A DNA stretch of 57,830 nt from Herpetosiphonaceae bacterium (GTDB taxonomy: Bacteria; Chloroflexota; Chloroflexia; Chloroflexales; Kallotenuaceae). The stretch lies in contig DASUTC010000367.1 in NCBI GenBank assembly GCA_036374795.1, positions 1 to 57,830 on the forward strand, given 5' to 3'. Positions 9,018 to 16,867 of this stretch are shown one piece after another. A program made the position numbers and the translations under genes. The notes beneath the pieces are model-generated. The model did not search any database. It was given only the letters and a program-made list of their open reading frames with translations, and was not told the DNA's origin. The stretch's first letter is position 1. Every line of letters begins with the position of its first letter.

Positions 9018-9208
9018 GTTTCACCTGAAATACATTTCGGACACCATACCCAAGAGTTGCGAAATTCTAGGGTATCCCACAACCAACCATCGGGAAGCGG
9101 GTCATGGTGTTCTGGCTTTGCGCCACATCCAGCACACATGATATATGGAATAATGGTCGGATCTTTGGTGAGCGGTGGATCTACATCCACCGCTGCCCTG
9201 CGTTCCAT
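9008..9208 (-). CDS. Small zinc-ribbon protein
   Basis: 66 aa with two cysteine pairs (MCAGCG and WCPKC) separated by a Trp-rich stretch. This suggests a single bound zinc and a nucleic-acid or adaptor role. It overlaps the HTH gene by 10 nt and the upstream 108-aa gene by 28 nt in the same operon. No named family recognised. Confidence 0.6.
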   Translation of the reverse strand: MERRAAVDVDPPLTKDPTIIPYIMCAGCGAKPEHHDPLPDGWLWDTLEFRNSWVWCPKCISGETWR

Positions 9209-9507
9209 TTGTCAACCTTTCCTTGGAGTTCGGCACGGTCAACCTTGAAGTAATTCAGCGTCTCAACACTGGCAACAATGGTCATGGTATCGTTCTGAAC
9301 TTTGACGAAAGCTTGTACGTTGCTATAGATGCTCATCTCTCCGCTCGGCGCAACTTCCCATACATACGGCGCGATCTGCTGCTTTTTCGTCGCTGCTTTA
9401 CGCTCTTTCGCGCCGCGCTTCGGAAGATCGGTATTTGGGAGAAATTGGCCGCCTTTGTAAAACTCGCCGTTCTGTCCAGCCTGACCACCTTTGATTGCTT
9501 GTGCCAT
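9181..9507 (-). CDS. Hypothetical protein, first gene of HNH cassette
   Basis: 108 aa. The first 50 residues are basic (QNGEFYKGGQFLPNTDLPKRG, Lys/Arg-rich KERKAATKK); the second half is a small alternating beta region. Transcription probably starts from the strong promoter at 9536-9564, 29 nt upstream of the ATG. Function not recognised. Confidence 0.6.
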   Translation of the reverse strand: MAQAIKGGQAGQNGEFYKGGQFLPNTDLPKRGAKERKAATKKQQIAPYVWEVAPSGEMSIYSNVQAFVKVQNDTMTIVASVETLNYFKVDRAELQGKVDKWNAGQRWM

Positions 9508-9535
9508 TGTCTTGCCCCTTCGTTGCTATGCAATA

Positions 9536-9564
9536 AATATACCACCAGCGGGATAATTTGTCAA
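9536..9564 (-). promoter_or_regulatory. Sigma70-type promoter for the minus-strand HNH cassette
   Basis: On the minus strand TTGACA (9559-9564) is followed by a 17-nt spacer and TATATT (9536-9541). It is a near-consensus promoter pointing at the 108-aa gene, and it stands back to back with the plus promoter at 9583-9611. Confidence 0.8.
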
Positions 9565-9582
9565 GCGGTTTAGCGACCAATC

Positions 9583-9611
9583 TTCAAAACTCGTAGCCCG
9601 CGTGCTATAAT
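9583..9611 (+). promoter_or_regulatory. Promoter of leader element A (extended -10)
   Basis: TTCAAA (9583-9588), 17-nt spacer, TGC-TATAAT (-10 at 9606-9611). The predicted start is near 9618, so the transcript would begin almost exactly with the conserved AACTAAGAGCCATCGG leader. Confidence 0.75.
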
Positions 9612-9617
9612 AGCCGC

Positions 9618-9697
9618 AACAACTAAGAGCCATCGGAAACACCGGCGGCGGTTCTGTCTCTCCTCACTACGAGCGAGAGCCGGGCCGCCGCTTTTGC
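9618..9697 (+). ncRNA. Leader element copy A: conserved CTAAGAGCCATCGG plus GC hairpin
   Basis: CTAAGAGCCATCGG (9623-9636), then a GGCGGCGG arm, an inner CTCTC/GAGAG stem, the GCCGCCGC arm and TTTT. It is one of five copies in the genome, each ahead of virion genes. The hairpin plus T-run reads as an intrinsic terminator or attenuator. About 100 nt follow before the 74-aa gene and can form a second GC stem. Confidence 0.75.
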
Positions 9698-9797
9698 ATT
9701 GCCGATCGGCGCGCGTCTAGGCCGACGGGCTGAACTGGTGCGACCCTGGCACCCGGCGCGCGCTCCCACCAGGGCTATCGAAGGGGGATAGAACACT

Positions 9798-10022
9798 GTG
9801 GACGAACGCTGTATCAAGCAAAGCAGCAAACCTGCCATCAGCAAGCCAGCGCCCGAATCGCCCATCGTCACAGCCGCGCAACGGTACGCCGCCAATCAGC
9901 AGCGGATCGCCTTTCTCCGCCAAGAACAGGGACGAATCCAGCAGGCAATCGAAGACAATATTATTGAGGCGCACGAACTCCGCGCCCGCCTGATCACGCT
10001 GGTCGAAGGGCAGGCGAGCTAA
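9798..10022 (+). CDS. Small coiled-coil protein
   Basis: 74 aa, GTG start behind GAAGGGGGATAG. The second half (AANQQRIAFLRQEQGRIQQ...EAHELRARLITLVEG) is a heptad-type coiled coil. Its stop overlaps the glycosyltransferase start. It is the first gene after leader element A; a partner role for the glycosylation genes is only inferred. Confidence 0.6.
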   Translation: MDERCIKQSSKPAISKPAPESPIVTAAQRYAANQQRIAFLRQEQGRIQQAIEDNIIEAHELRARLITLVEGQAS

Positions 10023-11230
10023 TGCGGTGCTTAATTGCAAGCGATGCGCCCTGGAGCGTATCGGGATACGGGCGACAGATCGCCCTGCTCGCCCCGCGCC
10101 TGGCCGCGCTCGGTCACGACGTGGCGATCCTGACCACGTTCGGGCTGCACGGCGGCTCGATCGAGTGGCAGGGGATCAAGATCTACCCCGGCGGCGCGGA
10201 CCCGTTTGGTAACGACGTGATCCCGGCAGCGGCAGCGGACTGGCGCGCCGACATCGTGATCACGCTCAAGGATGCGTTCGTGTTTCGGCCAGAGACGTTT
10301 CGCGGCCTGCGCTGGTGCCCCTTAGTGCCCGTCGATCACGAGCCCGCGCCCGCTGCGGTGATCGAGGCCGTGCGGTCCTGCTACCGCCCGATCGCCTACG
10401 CCCGGAACGGCGAGCGCGACCTGCACGACGCGGGCTTAGATCCGCTCTACGCGCCGCACGCCTACGATCCGCAGCTGCTCAACCCGCAGAGTAAGGCCGA
10501 GGCGCGACAGTTCTTAGGCATCCCTGACGATCTGTTCCTGGTCGGCACGGTCGCGGTCAATCGCGGCGGCATTCCCAGCCGCAAGGCATGGCCGCAGAAC
10601 CTCGAAGCGTTCGCGCTGTTCGCCCAGCAGCACCCCGACGCGCGCTACTTTGTCCATACCGACGTGTGTACCGACGGCTTCGAGGGTGGCGTGAACTTGC
10701 ACGCGCTCTGTGCGCAGCTCGGCATCACGGATAAGGTGATGTTTTGCGATCAGGCGCGCTACCGCAACGGCGGCTTCCCTGACCAGTACCTCCACGCCTA
10801 CTACAACGCGATCGACGTGCTGAACGCCGTGTCGCTGGGTGAGGGCTTCGGCGTGCCGACGCTCGAATCACAGGCGTGCGGCACGCCCGTGATTGTGGGC
10901 GATTGGGCGGCGTCGGCAGAGCTGTGCTTTGGCGGCTGGAAGGTGCGACGGGAGGAAGCGCTGCGCTTCTACAGCCCGCAGGGGAGCTACCAGTACATCC
11001 CGCAGCCGGCGGCGATTGCGGATCGGCTGGAGCAGGCGTATGTGGCGCTGCAATATGAGCGGGACGAGATCACAGCCGCTGCGTACGAGGGCGCATACGA
11101 CTACCAGATCGATCGTGTCGTCGCGACCTACTGGCAGCCACTCCTAGCCGAGCTTGAGCAGCAGATCGCACGGGAGCGGAGTCGGGGCGTGCTGCGGATC
11201 GTGCGGCCCGAGGAGGTGTTAGCCGTATGA
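10022..11230 (+). CDS. Glycosyltransferase family 4 (GT-B)
   Basis: 402 aa GT-B enzyme transferring a sugar from a nucleotide donor. The N-terminal Rossmann domain begins CLIASDAPWSVSGYGRQ with ALGHDVAILTTFG. The C-terminal donor domain carries the GT4 EX7E pattern in SLGEGFGVPTLESQACGTPVI. No signal or membrane segment, so it acts in the cytoplasm. It opens a run of three sugar-transfer genes within the virion cluster, so the acceptor may be a capsid or tail protein; a host surface polymer is the alternative. Confidence 0.85.
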   Translation: MRCLIASDAPWSVSGYGRQIALLAPRLAALGHDVAILTTFGLHGGSIEWQGIKIYPGGADPFGNDVIPAAAADWRADIVITLKDAFVFRPETFRGLRWCPLVPVDHEPAPAAVIEAVRSCYRPIAYARNGERDLHDAGLDPLYAPHAYDPQLLNPQSKAEARQFLGIPDDLFLVGTVAVNRGGIPSRKAWPQNLEAFALFAQQHPDARYFVHTDVCTDGFEGGVNLHALCAQLGITDKVMFCDQARYRNGGFPDQYLHAYYNAIDVLNAVSLGEGFGVPTLESQACGTPVIVGDWAASAELCFGGWKVRREEALRFYSPQGSYQYIPQPAAIADRLEQAYVALQYERDEITAAAYEGAYDYQIDRVVATYWQPLLAELEQQIARERSRGVLRIVRPEEVLAV

Positions 11231-11439
11231 ATGAGGTGCGCTGGTTTGTGGGATGGGGAACGCTTGAGCAGATGCGTGAGCGGATTCCTGACTTCAATGA
11301 ACCGATCGAACATGGGCCATTCCTGATCATCACCGAAGGCGATCGGGTGATGGTATTCGGCTTCGCTGCTGTGCAAGAAATGGTAGCGGCATACGCTCAG
11401 GTTGTTGAGCGTGTTCGTGAAGGCGGGCAACATGCCTAA
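11227..11439 (+). CDS. Hypothetical small protein in glycosylation operon
   Basis: 70 aa, overlapping both neighbours (ATGA with the GT4 gene, 8 nt with the next gene). It begins MNEVRWFVGWGTLEQMRERIPDF and appears to be a small alpha/beta protein without membrane segments. No family recognised; tight coupling indicates it is translated with the transferases. Confidence 0.6.
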   Translation: MNEVRWFVGWGTLEQMRERIPDFNEPIEHGPFLIITEGDRVMVFGFAAVQEMVAAYAQVVERVREGGQHA

Positions 11440-12715
11440 GATCTCGATTATCACGCCTTGGTCATCAGAAACGCTCGACCTCCTGCCCGACTACAGCCGC
11501 GCCGTCGCCGGGGCTGAGGTCGTCACCGTGGACAATGCCAGCGGCCCGGCCACCGCCGCCGCGCTGCGTGAGTGGCACGCCGAGCACGGGATCTATCGCA
11601 GGAACGATCACAACGCAGGCTTTGCGGCGGGGAATAATCAGGGCTACGCACGCGCCACAGGCGATATTATCGTGTTCCTGAATAGCGACGTTGTACCGGC
11701 GGGCGACTGGCTCGGCATGGTCGCGGCAGATGTGCGCGACGGCGCGCTCTACGGGCCGGAGCTGGGCCAGCAGTGCGTCGGCGGGCGCTGGCTGCCGTAT
11801 CTGTCGGGCTGGTGCATCGCGGCGACGCGGGCGACGTGGGAGCAGCTGATCGACGAATGGAACGAGCGCGACGAGCGTCATGCTATCGTCGGGCCGTGGG
11901 ATGCGATCTACTACCCCGGTCCCTATTGGGAAGATAACGATCTCTGCCTGCGCGCCCTGCAAGCCGGGATCTCGCTCGTGCAGACCGCCTGGCCGATCCA
12001 GCACAAGGGCGGGCGCACGGCGGGGGCGCTTTCCCGCTGGGCCGAGAGCTTCGAGGCCAACCGACGCACATTCGGCGATCGGGTGTGGGCGAGTCTCAAG
12101 CCGACGCAGCCGACGCCGACCTATGCCACCTACCTGAATCATCTCTACACGCCGTCTGACATTCAGCACCACCTTCCGCTGCTGTACAGCCTCGCACGCG
12201 GTAACGTGCTGGAGCTGGGCACGCGCTCGGGCGTGAGCACGGCGGCGCTGCTGGCGGGCGTGGAGCAGCACGGCGGCTACGTGTGGAGTGTGGACGTTGA
12301 TCCCCGGTCGAGCCAGGTCGCGGCGGGGCATCCGCTGTGGCAGTTCATCCAGGGATCGAGCATTGAGCGCGAGACGGTCAATGTACTGTATGACCACTTC
12401 GCAAAGGTGCTGCCGCCAGAATCTAACCCCTTGATCAACCTGCTCTTTATCGACACGCTACACACCTATCAGCACGTCAAGGCCGAACTTGAGTTATGGT
12501 CGCATTGGGTGCGTGAGGGCGGCCATATCTGCATCCACGATCCCGAAACGTTCCCCGGCGTGCGTCGGGCCGTGCAGGAGTTTTGCGACGCGCGCGGCTG
12601 GCCGGTCACGTTCGTACTGCCGTGCAATGGCATGGCCGTGATCGAGGTGCCGCCAGCGCAGCCGGTCGAACGGGCGGGCGCGGCGATCGAGTCGTATCTG
12701 GCAGGTGCGAAATGA
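11432..12715 (+). CDS. Bifunctional GT2 glycosyltransferase - SAM methyltransferase
   Basis: 427 aa from the ATG at 11432, chosen because it begins MPKISIITPWSS, the usual GT2 opening. Residues 1-230 form a GT-A domain: VTVDNASGPAT, NDHNAGFAAGNNQGYARATGD, then FLNSDVVP as the metal-binding DXD-like motif, and PYWEDNDLCLRA as the acceptor loop. Residues 255-415 are a class I methyltransferase (Methyltransf_24 type): VLELGTRSGVSTAALL binds SAM, followed by VDVDP and LLFIDTLHTY. A fused enzyme that adds and methylates a sugar is the natural reading. Confidence 0.85.
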   Translation: MPKISIITPWSSETLDLLPDYSRAVAGAEVVTVDNASGPATAAALREWHAEHGIYRRNDHNAGFAAGNNQGYARATGDIIVFLNSDVVPAGDWLGMVAADVRDGALYGPELGQQCVGGRWLPYLSGWCIAATRATWEQLIDEWNERDERHAIVGPWDAIYYPGPYWEDNDLCLRALQAGISLVQTAWPIQHKGGRTAGALSRWAESFEANRRTFGDRVWASLKPTQPTPTYATYLNHLYTPSDIQHHLPLLYSLARGNVLELGTRSGVSTAALLAGVEQHGGYVWSVDVDPRSSQVAAGHPLWQFIQGSSIERETVNVLYDHFAKVLPPESNPLINLLFIDTLHTYQHVKAELELWSHWVREGGHICIHDPETFPGVRRAVQEFCDARGWPVTFVLPCNGMAVIEVPPAQPVERAGAAIESYLAGAK

Positions 12716-13011
12716 GTACGCGAGAAGTCCGAATATCAGCTGAGGTGTTGCTGATGATCACACAGCAGGGCGCGACGCTGGAAACCACCGACCGGATCGC
12801 TACCTGCATCGAAGGCGTATCAAGTACAGCAGTAGTGACCGGTCTGCACCTTGAAGCAAACAATGTGGTCGTTGTTTCGTTCCATGATCCGCAGGCCGAG
12901 CAGGACGGCGAGCAGCGGGTCATGTGGACACAGCGCACGAAAGAACGCGCGCCGACCGTCTCAACCGAGGGCGCGGCGTGGGCCGCTGAGGTGCCGCATG
13001 GCCGTGATTGA
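12712..13011 (+). CDS. Hypothetical protein between glycosyltransferases
   Basis: 99 aa from ATG 12712 (ATGA overlap with the previous stop). It starts STREVRISAEVLLMITQQG and has a short alternating hydrophobic section (VVTGLHLEANNVVVVSFHDP), with a charged, probably disordered tail. It overlaps the next gene by 14 nt. No recognised family. Confidence 0.55.
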   Translation: MSTREVRISAEVLLMITQQGATLETTDRIATCIEGVSSTAVVTGLHLEANNVVVVSFHDPQAEQDGEQRVMWTQRTKERAPTVSTEGAAWAAEVPHGRD

Positions 13012-14353
13012 TTGCGTGACCTTCTTCAATGAACTCGACATATTAGAGATCCGCCTGCGCGAGCTGTACGACACGGTCGATCGCTTCGTGCTGGTCGAGG
13101 CCACGCACACGCACGCGGGCCAGCCCAAACCGCTGTACTTCGAGCAGCACAAAGAGCGCTTCAAGGACTGGCTACCGAAAATCAGACATATCATCGTCCA
13201 CGACCTCCCGGCAGGCGACGGTCTGCCCGGCACGCGCCGCCGCGAGATGGCCCAGCGCAACGCGATTCTACGCGGACTGTTCGACGCCGATGATACCGAC
13301 GTGGTGCTGATCTCCGATGTGGACGAGATCCCGCGCCGCTCCCACATTCCCCGCACGCTCGATCCCGGCGTCGTGGCGGTGTATGACCAGACACTCTCCT
13401 ACTACAACCTGAACACGACCTGCACGAACGCCCGCTGGCGCGGCACGCGCGCGGCTCCCGCCGCCGACGTGCGCGCCCTCTCCCCCCATGTGATCCGGTA
13501 CGGGCTGGGGATGCCCGACGAACACTACCCCCGCTATGCACTCGTCGAGGGCGGCGGCTGGCACCTCTCCTACTTTGGCGACGTGGCGCACATCCAGCAG
13601 AAGATGACCAGCTTTTTGCACCAGGAACTGATCGACGACACGACGACCGATCCCGGCACGATTGCCGAGCGTATAGCGGCAGGCGTGGACGCCTACGGGC
13701 GCGACGACCAACAATTCGAGATCGGCCCGGCGGCGGATCTCCCGGTCGCGGTCCTGCTCGATCCGATGCGCTGGGTGCATCTGTTTCATCCCGACTGGCG
13801 GCCCGACTTTCACGAGGACTGGTACAGCGGCACGCAGGCGCTGGTTGTGGCCGAGTTGGCCCGGCATGCACCCGCCGGCGGGGCGCTGGTTGAGATCGGC
13901 TGCTGGGAAGGGCGCTCGGCGTTTGTGATCGCGCAGGCGGTCGCGCCGCGTACCCTGCACTGTGTTGACCACTGGCGCGGCAATGAGGCGGAAGGCGACG
14001 ATCATCCGGCGACGGTGGCGGCACGGGAGCGGGATGTGTACCGCACGTTTCGCCAGAACATGACGCGCCTGACAGCGGGCGAGTTTGTGCCGATTATTCT
14101 TGGCTGGGAAGAATGGATCACCGGCTGGCGGCAGGGGAATAATCCGGCGATCGCCTTCCTGCATCTCGACGCCGCGCACGACTATCAGAGCGTGTTCGAC
14201 TGTTTAGAGGCCGTCAAGCCGCACCTTATACCGGGCGCGATCCTGTGCGGCGATGATTGGTATCATCGCGAGGTTATGATGGCCGTGACCGATGCGCTGG
14301 GCGAGCGCGTGCAGGTGCTCGGCGGGCGCTTATGGGTGTATCAGCATGACTAA
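12998..14353 (+). CDS. Bifunctional GT17-like glycosyltransferase - SAM methyltransferase
   Basis: 451 aa from ATG 12998. The N-terminal half matches the GT17 (beta-1,4-GlcNAc-transferase III-like) family: VIDCVTFFNELDILEIRL, DRFVLVEATHTHAGQPKPLYF, RRREMAQRNAI and VVLISDVDEIPRR as the DXD-like motif. The C-terminal half (from about residue 285) is a second Methyltransf_24 domain: GALVEIGCWEGRSAFVIAQ, HCVDHWRGN and AFLHLDAAHDYQSV. It repeats the GT-plus-methyltransferase plan of the gene before the preceding one, but with an unrelated GT family. Confidence 0.85.
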   Translation: MAVIDCVTFFNELDILEIRLRELYDTVDRFVLVEATHTHAGQPKPLYFEQHKERFKDWLPKIRHIIVHDLPAGDGLPGTRRREMAQRNAILRGLFDADDTDVVLISDVDEIPRRSHIPRTLDPGVVAVYDQTLSYYNLNTTCTNARWRGTRAAPAADVRALSPHVIRYGLGMPDEHYPRYALVEGGGWHLSYFGDVAHIQQKMTSFLHQELIDDTTTDPGTIAERIAAGVDAYGRDDQQFEIGPAADLPVAVLLDPMRWVHLFHPDWRPDFHEDWYSGTQALVVAELARHAPAGGALVEIGCWEGRSAFVIAQAVAPRTLHCVDHWRGNEAEGDDHPATVAARERDVYRTFRQNMTRLTAGEFVPIILGWEEWITGWRQGNNPAIAFLHLDAAHDYQSVFDCLEAVKPHLIPGAILCGDDWYHREVMMAVTDALGERVQVLGGRLWVYQHD

Positions 14354-14534
14354 ACAACGAATTGCCGTGTACGGCATTGCAATCGCGATCTTCCTCGCAT
14401 CCGTGTACGTCACGATCTCTTTTCTCTACGTAGAACATGGCTGGATTCCCGGCATTCTTACCTTGTTGATCGGGATTCTCGTGCCGTCGGCATTGATAAC
14501 GATGGCGAATCATCGGGGATCACATGGCGATTAA
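14346..14534 (+). CDS. Small two-TM membrane protein
   Basis: 62 aa with two hydrophobic helices (about residues 6-26 and 31-52) and short charged ends. Its start overlaps the GT17 gene by 8 nt and its end overlaps the tail-terminator gene by 11 nt. Size and topology fit a holin-like or superinfection-type membrane peptide, but the lysis cassette lies elsewhere, so the role is open. Confidence 0.6.
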   Translation: MTKQRIAVYGIAIAIFLASVYVTISFLYVEHGWIPGILTLLIGILVPSALITMANHRGSHGD

Positions 14535-14994
14535 TACGACGATCAATTTGCTCCAGGCGGTGAATCGGGGCGTGCCGGGCGTGAAACGCGCCCCGGTGCT
14601 GGACAAGTACCCGACGCAGCTCAACACCGCCGATCTCCCGTTCGCGATCTCGTGGCCCGCCGATGGCACCTGGCACCATGAGGGCATGGGCGGGGCGCTC
14701 AAGCGCGAAGATCGCACCTATCGCATCCTGGTCTATACCGAGCCGCTCGGCCAAAACGACATCCCGACGCGCGCCGCCGCCGCCGCCGTGCTGCTGCAAC
14801 GGTTCAAGGAGACGTATCTCGATCCGGCGACCGTGGCGCTGGCCGATCCGAGCGGGAGCAATCCCTATCAGGTCACGGTCGAGGAAGGCGCGCAGAGCCC
14901 ACATAGCGACGGCGGGCTGGTGAGCAATCTTGTGTTCGGCGGCGTGCCGTTTCACGGCTTTGAGCTGCGCGTGCGCGTGCGCGAGCTATGGTAA
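14524..14994 (+). CDS. Tail terminator / tail completion protein
   Basis: 156 aa placed just before the tail-tube gene. The arrangement of an N-terminal helix (NTTINLLQAVNRGVPGV), a central beta region with YRILVYTEPLGQND and a helix AAAAAVLLQRFKETYLDP resembles tail-terminator proteins that cap the tube. Assignment rests on order, size and this general pattern rather than a strict motif. Confidence 0.6.
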   Translation: MAINTTINLLQAVNRGVPGVKRAPVLDKYPTQLNTADLPFAISWPADGTWHHEGMGGALKREDRTYRILVYTEPLGQNDIPTRAAAAAVLLQRFKETYLDPATVALADPSGSNPYQVTVEEGAQSPHSDGGLVSNLVFGGVPFHGFELRVRVRELW

Positions 14995-15011
14995 ATTGCC
15001 GATGCACATGC

Positions 15012-15017
15012 TATAAT
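15012..15017 (+). promoter_or_regulatory. Extended -10 promoter upstream of leader element B
   Basis: ATGC-TATAAT, embedded in a CACATGCTATAAT string shared with the promoter at 20795-20806. No good -35 is visible. About 95 nt separate it from the conserved element and contain hairpins such as CGCTA/TAGCG. A second candidate -35 (TTGACA, 15098-15103) lies just before the element. Confidence 0.6.
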
Positions 15018-15103
15018 TGAGTGTATAGTGTCAGGGATGGAGCCCGCTCGAATCGGGAGCGCTACAACGTAGCGGTGGTGTATACCGGAGCACAGTCTTG
15101 ACA

Positions 15104-15180
15104 TAACAACCTAAGAGCCATCGGGAACACCGGCGGCGGTCAGTCAAAGCCAACAGGCAGCGACGACCGCCGCCGTTTTG
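15104..15180 (+). ncRNA. Leader element copy B before the tail-tube gene
   Basis: AACAACCTAAGAGCCATCGG ends at 15124. An ACCGGCGGCGGT arm, a roughly 33-nt loop region, an ACCGCCGCCG arm and TTTTG follow. The hairpin ends about 30 nt before the tail-tube ATG, and the strand carries AGGAGC near the start codon. Confidence 0.75.
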
Positions 15181-15208
15181 ATTCATCCAGCACACAGGAG
15201 CAACGCAC

Positions 15209-16291
15209 ATGCTGGGTCCAGGTCGAAAGGAACTGCGGTCACTGCGACTCAAAGCAGAAGACACGAACGGCGTCGCGGTCGCGCCCCGCTTCCTCTGGCG
15301 CGGCGTGGCGGACATGCCCGACGATCAGCGCGAGCTGGTCATGGTCGAAGAGCAGGTTGGGATCTTCGGCGGTACCGACCGTACCTACATCCCCAAGCTC
15401 ATGGCCGAGTTGAAATTGCCGAGCAACCCGGCCACGTTCGAGCAGTTGCCCGATCTGCTGATGATGCACGGGCTGGGCACGTCGGGCGGCGGCAATCGCG
15501 CCGGCAGCGCGCAGGGGGCCAGCGGCTCGGCGGTCGTCTTTACGCTGCCGATCCCCTCGGACACCGCGCCGTACACACAGAGCTACACGCTCGAAGGCGG
15601 CGAGAACGAGGTCGAAGCCGAAGCGATCGAGTACCTGATCGGCAAAGGTCTGACGATTACCTTTGTGGGCGGCGAGGCCATGACCGTTGAGGCGGATCTG
15701 ATGGGCCGGCAGGTGCAGCGCACGAACAACGCCGGCACGTTTAGCAACGTCGGCACGCTGCCAGCGGTCGAGACGATCCTGGCATCGCGCGGCACCTTCT
15801 ACCTGACGCCGGTCGGCTCTGGCTTCGGCACGGGCCAGGTCACGGTGGGCAACATCCTGGCCGGGCAGCTCAAGATCACGCCGAAGTTCGAGCCGAAGTT
15901 CACCGCCGACAGCGGGCAGTTGTACTTTCATACCGCCGTCTTCACGGGCATCGACATCGAGGGCGAGCTAACGCTGGAGCATCAGATCAGCGGCACCTAC
16001 GGCGCGGCGGGCACGACCGGCCAGAAAAACAAGTGGCGTGAGCAACTGCCGCAGCTGCTCCGTATGCAGTGGACCGGCGGCACGATCCCGCTCGGCACCA
16101 CCTACCAGCGCAAGACCGCGATCTTTGATCTCCCGATCAAATGGCAGAAGTTCGATCCGCTGGGCGACCAGAACGGCAACTCGATCGCCGTCGGCAAATT
16201 CATCAGTAAGTACAACGAAAGCACGCCGGCTGCCGGACGCGGCACCATCACGATCGTGCGCCACGGCACGAGCGAGTTTGCCGGCGCATAA
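15209..16291 (+). CDS. Major tail tube protein
   Basis: 360 aa. The beginning (MLGPGRKELRSLRLKAEDTNGVAVAP), a central beta-rich body (VTVGNILAGQLKITPKFEP) and position between tail terminator and chaperones fit the siphovirus tail-tube protein that polymerises around the tape measure. The AGGAGC ribosome site lies 9 nt upstream. No fused Ig domain is obvious. Confidence 0.75.
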   Translation: MLGPGRKELRSLRLKAEDTNGVAVAPRFLWRGVADMPDDQRELVMVEEQVGIFGGTDRTYIPKLMAELKLPSNPATFEQLPDLLMMHGLGTSGGGNRAGSAQGASGSAVVFTLPIPSDTAPYTQSYTLEGGENEVEAEAIEYLIGKGLTITFVGGEAMTVEADLMGRQVQRTNNAGTFSNVGTLPAVETILASRGTFYLTPVGSGFGTGQVTVGNILAGQLKITPKFEPKFTADSGQLYFHTAVFTGIDIEGELTLEHQISGTYGAAGTTGQKNKWREQLPQLLRMQWTGGTIPLGTTYQRKTAIFDLPIKWQKFDPLGDQNGNSIAVGKFISKYNESTPAAGRGTITIVRHGTSEFAGA

Positions 16292-16321
16292 GCACCGACA
16301 CGCGCGAAGGGGGCGCGAGAC

Positions 16322-16588
16322 ATGATCCGATTCACCATCACCATCGGCAAAGGCGAAACGGCGAAAACGCGCGAGGTGATCGTCGATCCCGACGAGATTA
16401 CGCTGGGCTTCATGGAAGACATGGAGACGGCGCAGGAAACCGGCAAATGGCGCGACCTGTTCAAGCCGATGGGCGAGATGCTGGACCTGAGCCGCGACGA
16501 GCTGCGGGCGATCACCAATAAGCAGTTTCGCGAACTGACGACGGCCATGCAGTCCTCGATCACGGAGCAAACCACGGTCCCAAACTAG
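16322..16588 (+). CDS. Tail assembly chaperone, short form (gpG-like)
   Basis: 88 aa soluble acidic protein between tail tube and tape measure, the standard place for the short tail chaperone that coats the tape measure during assembly. It is compact and helical after residue 25. Its last codons contain the slippery site, so a fraction of ribosomes continue into the next frame. Confidence 0.8.
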   Translation: MIRFTITIGKGETAKTREVIVDPDEITLGFMEDMETAQETGKWRDLFKPMGEMLDLSRDELRAITNKQFRELTTAMQSSITEQTTVPN

Positions 16589-16791
16589 AACGCGCAGCGC
16601 TCTACAACGCGCTGCGCTTTGGGGGGACGAACGTGCCCGCGTGGGCGACGGCGATCCAGATCGCGGAAGAGTCGCGCTGGGGCAAAGCGCCGTGGGAGAT
16701 CATGGCGCAGCCCGGCGCGCTGCGCTGGATCGCCCGGCGCACGGTCTATCTGGAAGAGCGGGAACGCGCCCGCGAGAATAAAAACACCTAA
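16322..16791 (+). CDS. Tail assembly chaperone, frameshifted long form (gpGT-like)
   Basis: A -1 shift at CCCAAAC (16579-16585), immediately before the TAG stop, joins the 88-aa chaperone to a 68-codon -1 frame ending at 16791. The extension reads LERAALYNALRFGG...VPAWATAIQIAEESRWG, typical of the T domain that contacts the tape measure. The frame has no start codon of its own at the right place, and its codon use matches its neighbours. Confidence 0.85.
16579..16617 (+). promoter_or_regulatory. Programmed -1 frameshift signal
   Basis: Canonical X-XXY-YYZ heptamer C-CCA-AAC, a 6-nt spacer beginning with the zero-frame TAG, and a perfect 9-bp stem GCGCAGCGC/GCGCTGCGC (16592-16600 / 16609-16617) with an 8-nt loop. 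Every element is at the usual spacing for lambda G-GT type recoding. Confidence 0.9.
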
Positions 16792-16854
16792 CAGCCATCG
16801 GAACGATCGGCGGCGGTCTTTCTCCTCGGATCGGGGAGCAGGGCCGCCGCGTTG
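16788..16854 (+). ncRNA. Leader element copy C before the tape measure gene
   Basis: CTAACAGCCATCGG (16788-16801) overlaps the stop codon of the long chaperone. It is followed by CGGCGGCGGTC, an inner CTCC/GGAG stem, then GGCCGCCGCG-TTG. The T-run is weak here and no TATAAT promoter precedes it, so this copy probably acts in read-through mRNA. AGGAG and the tape-measure ATG follow within 14 nt. Confidence 0.7.
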
Positions 16855-16867
16855 TGTGTAGGAGCGC

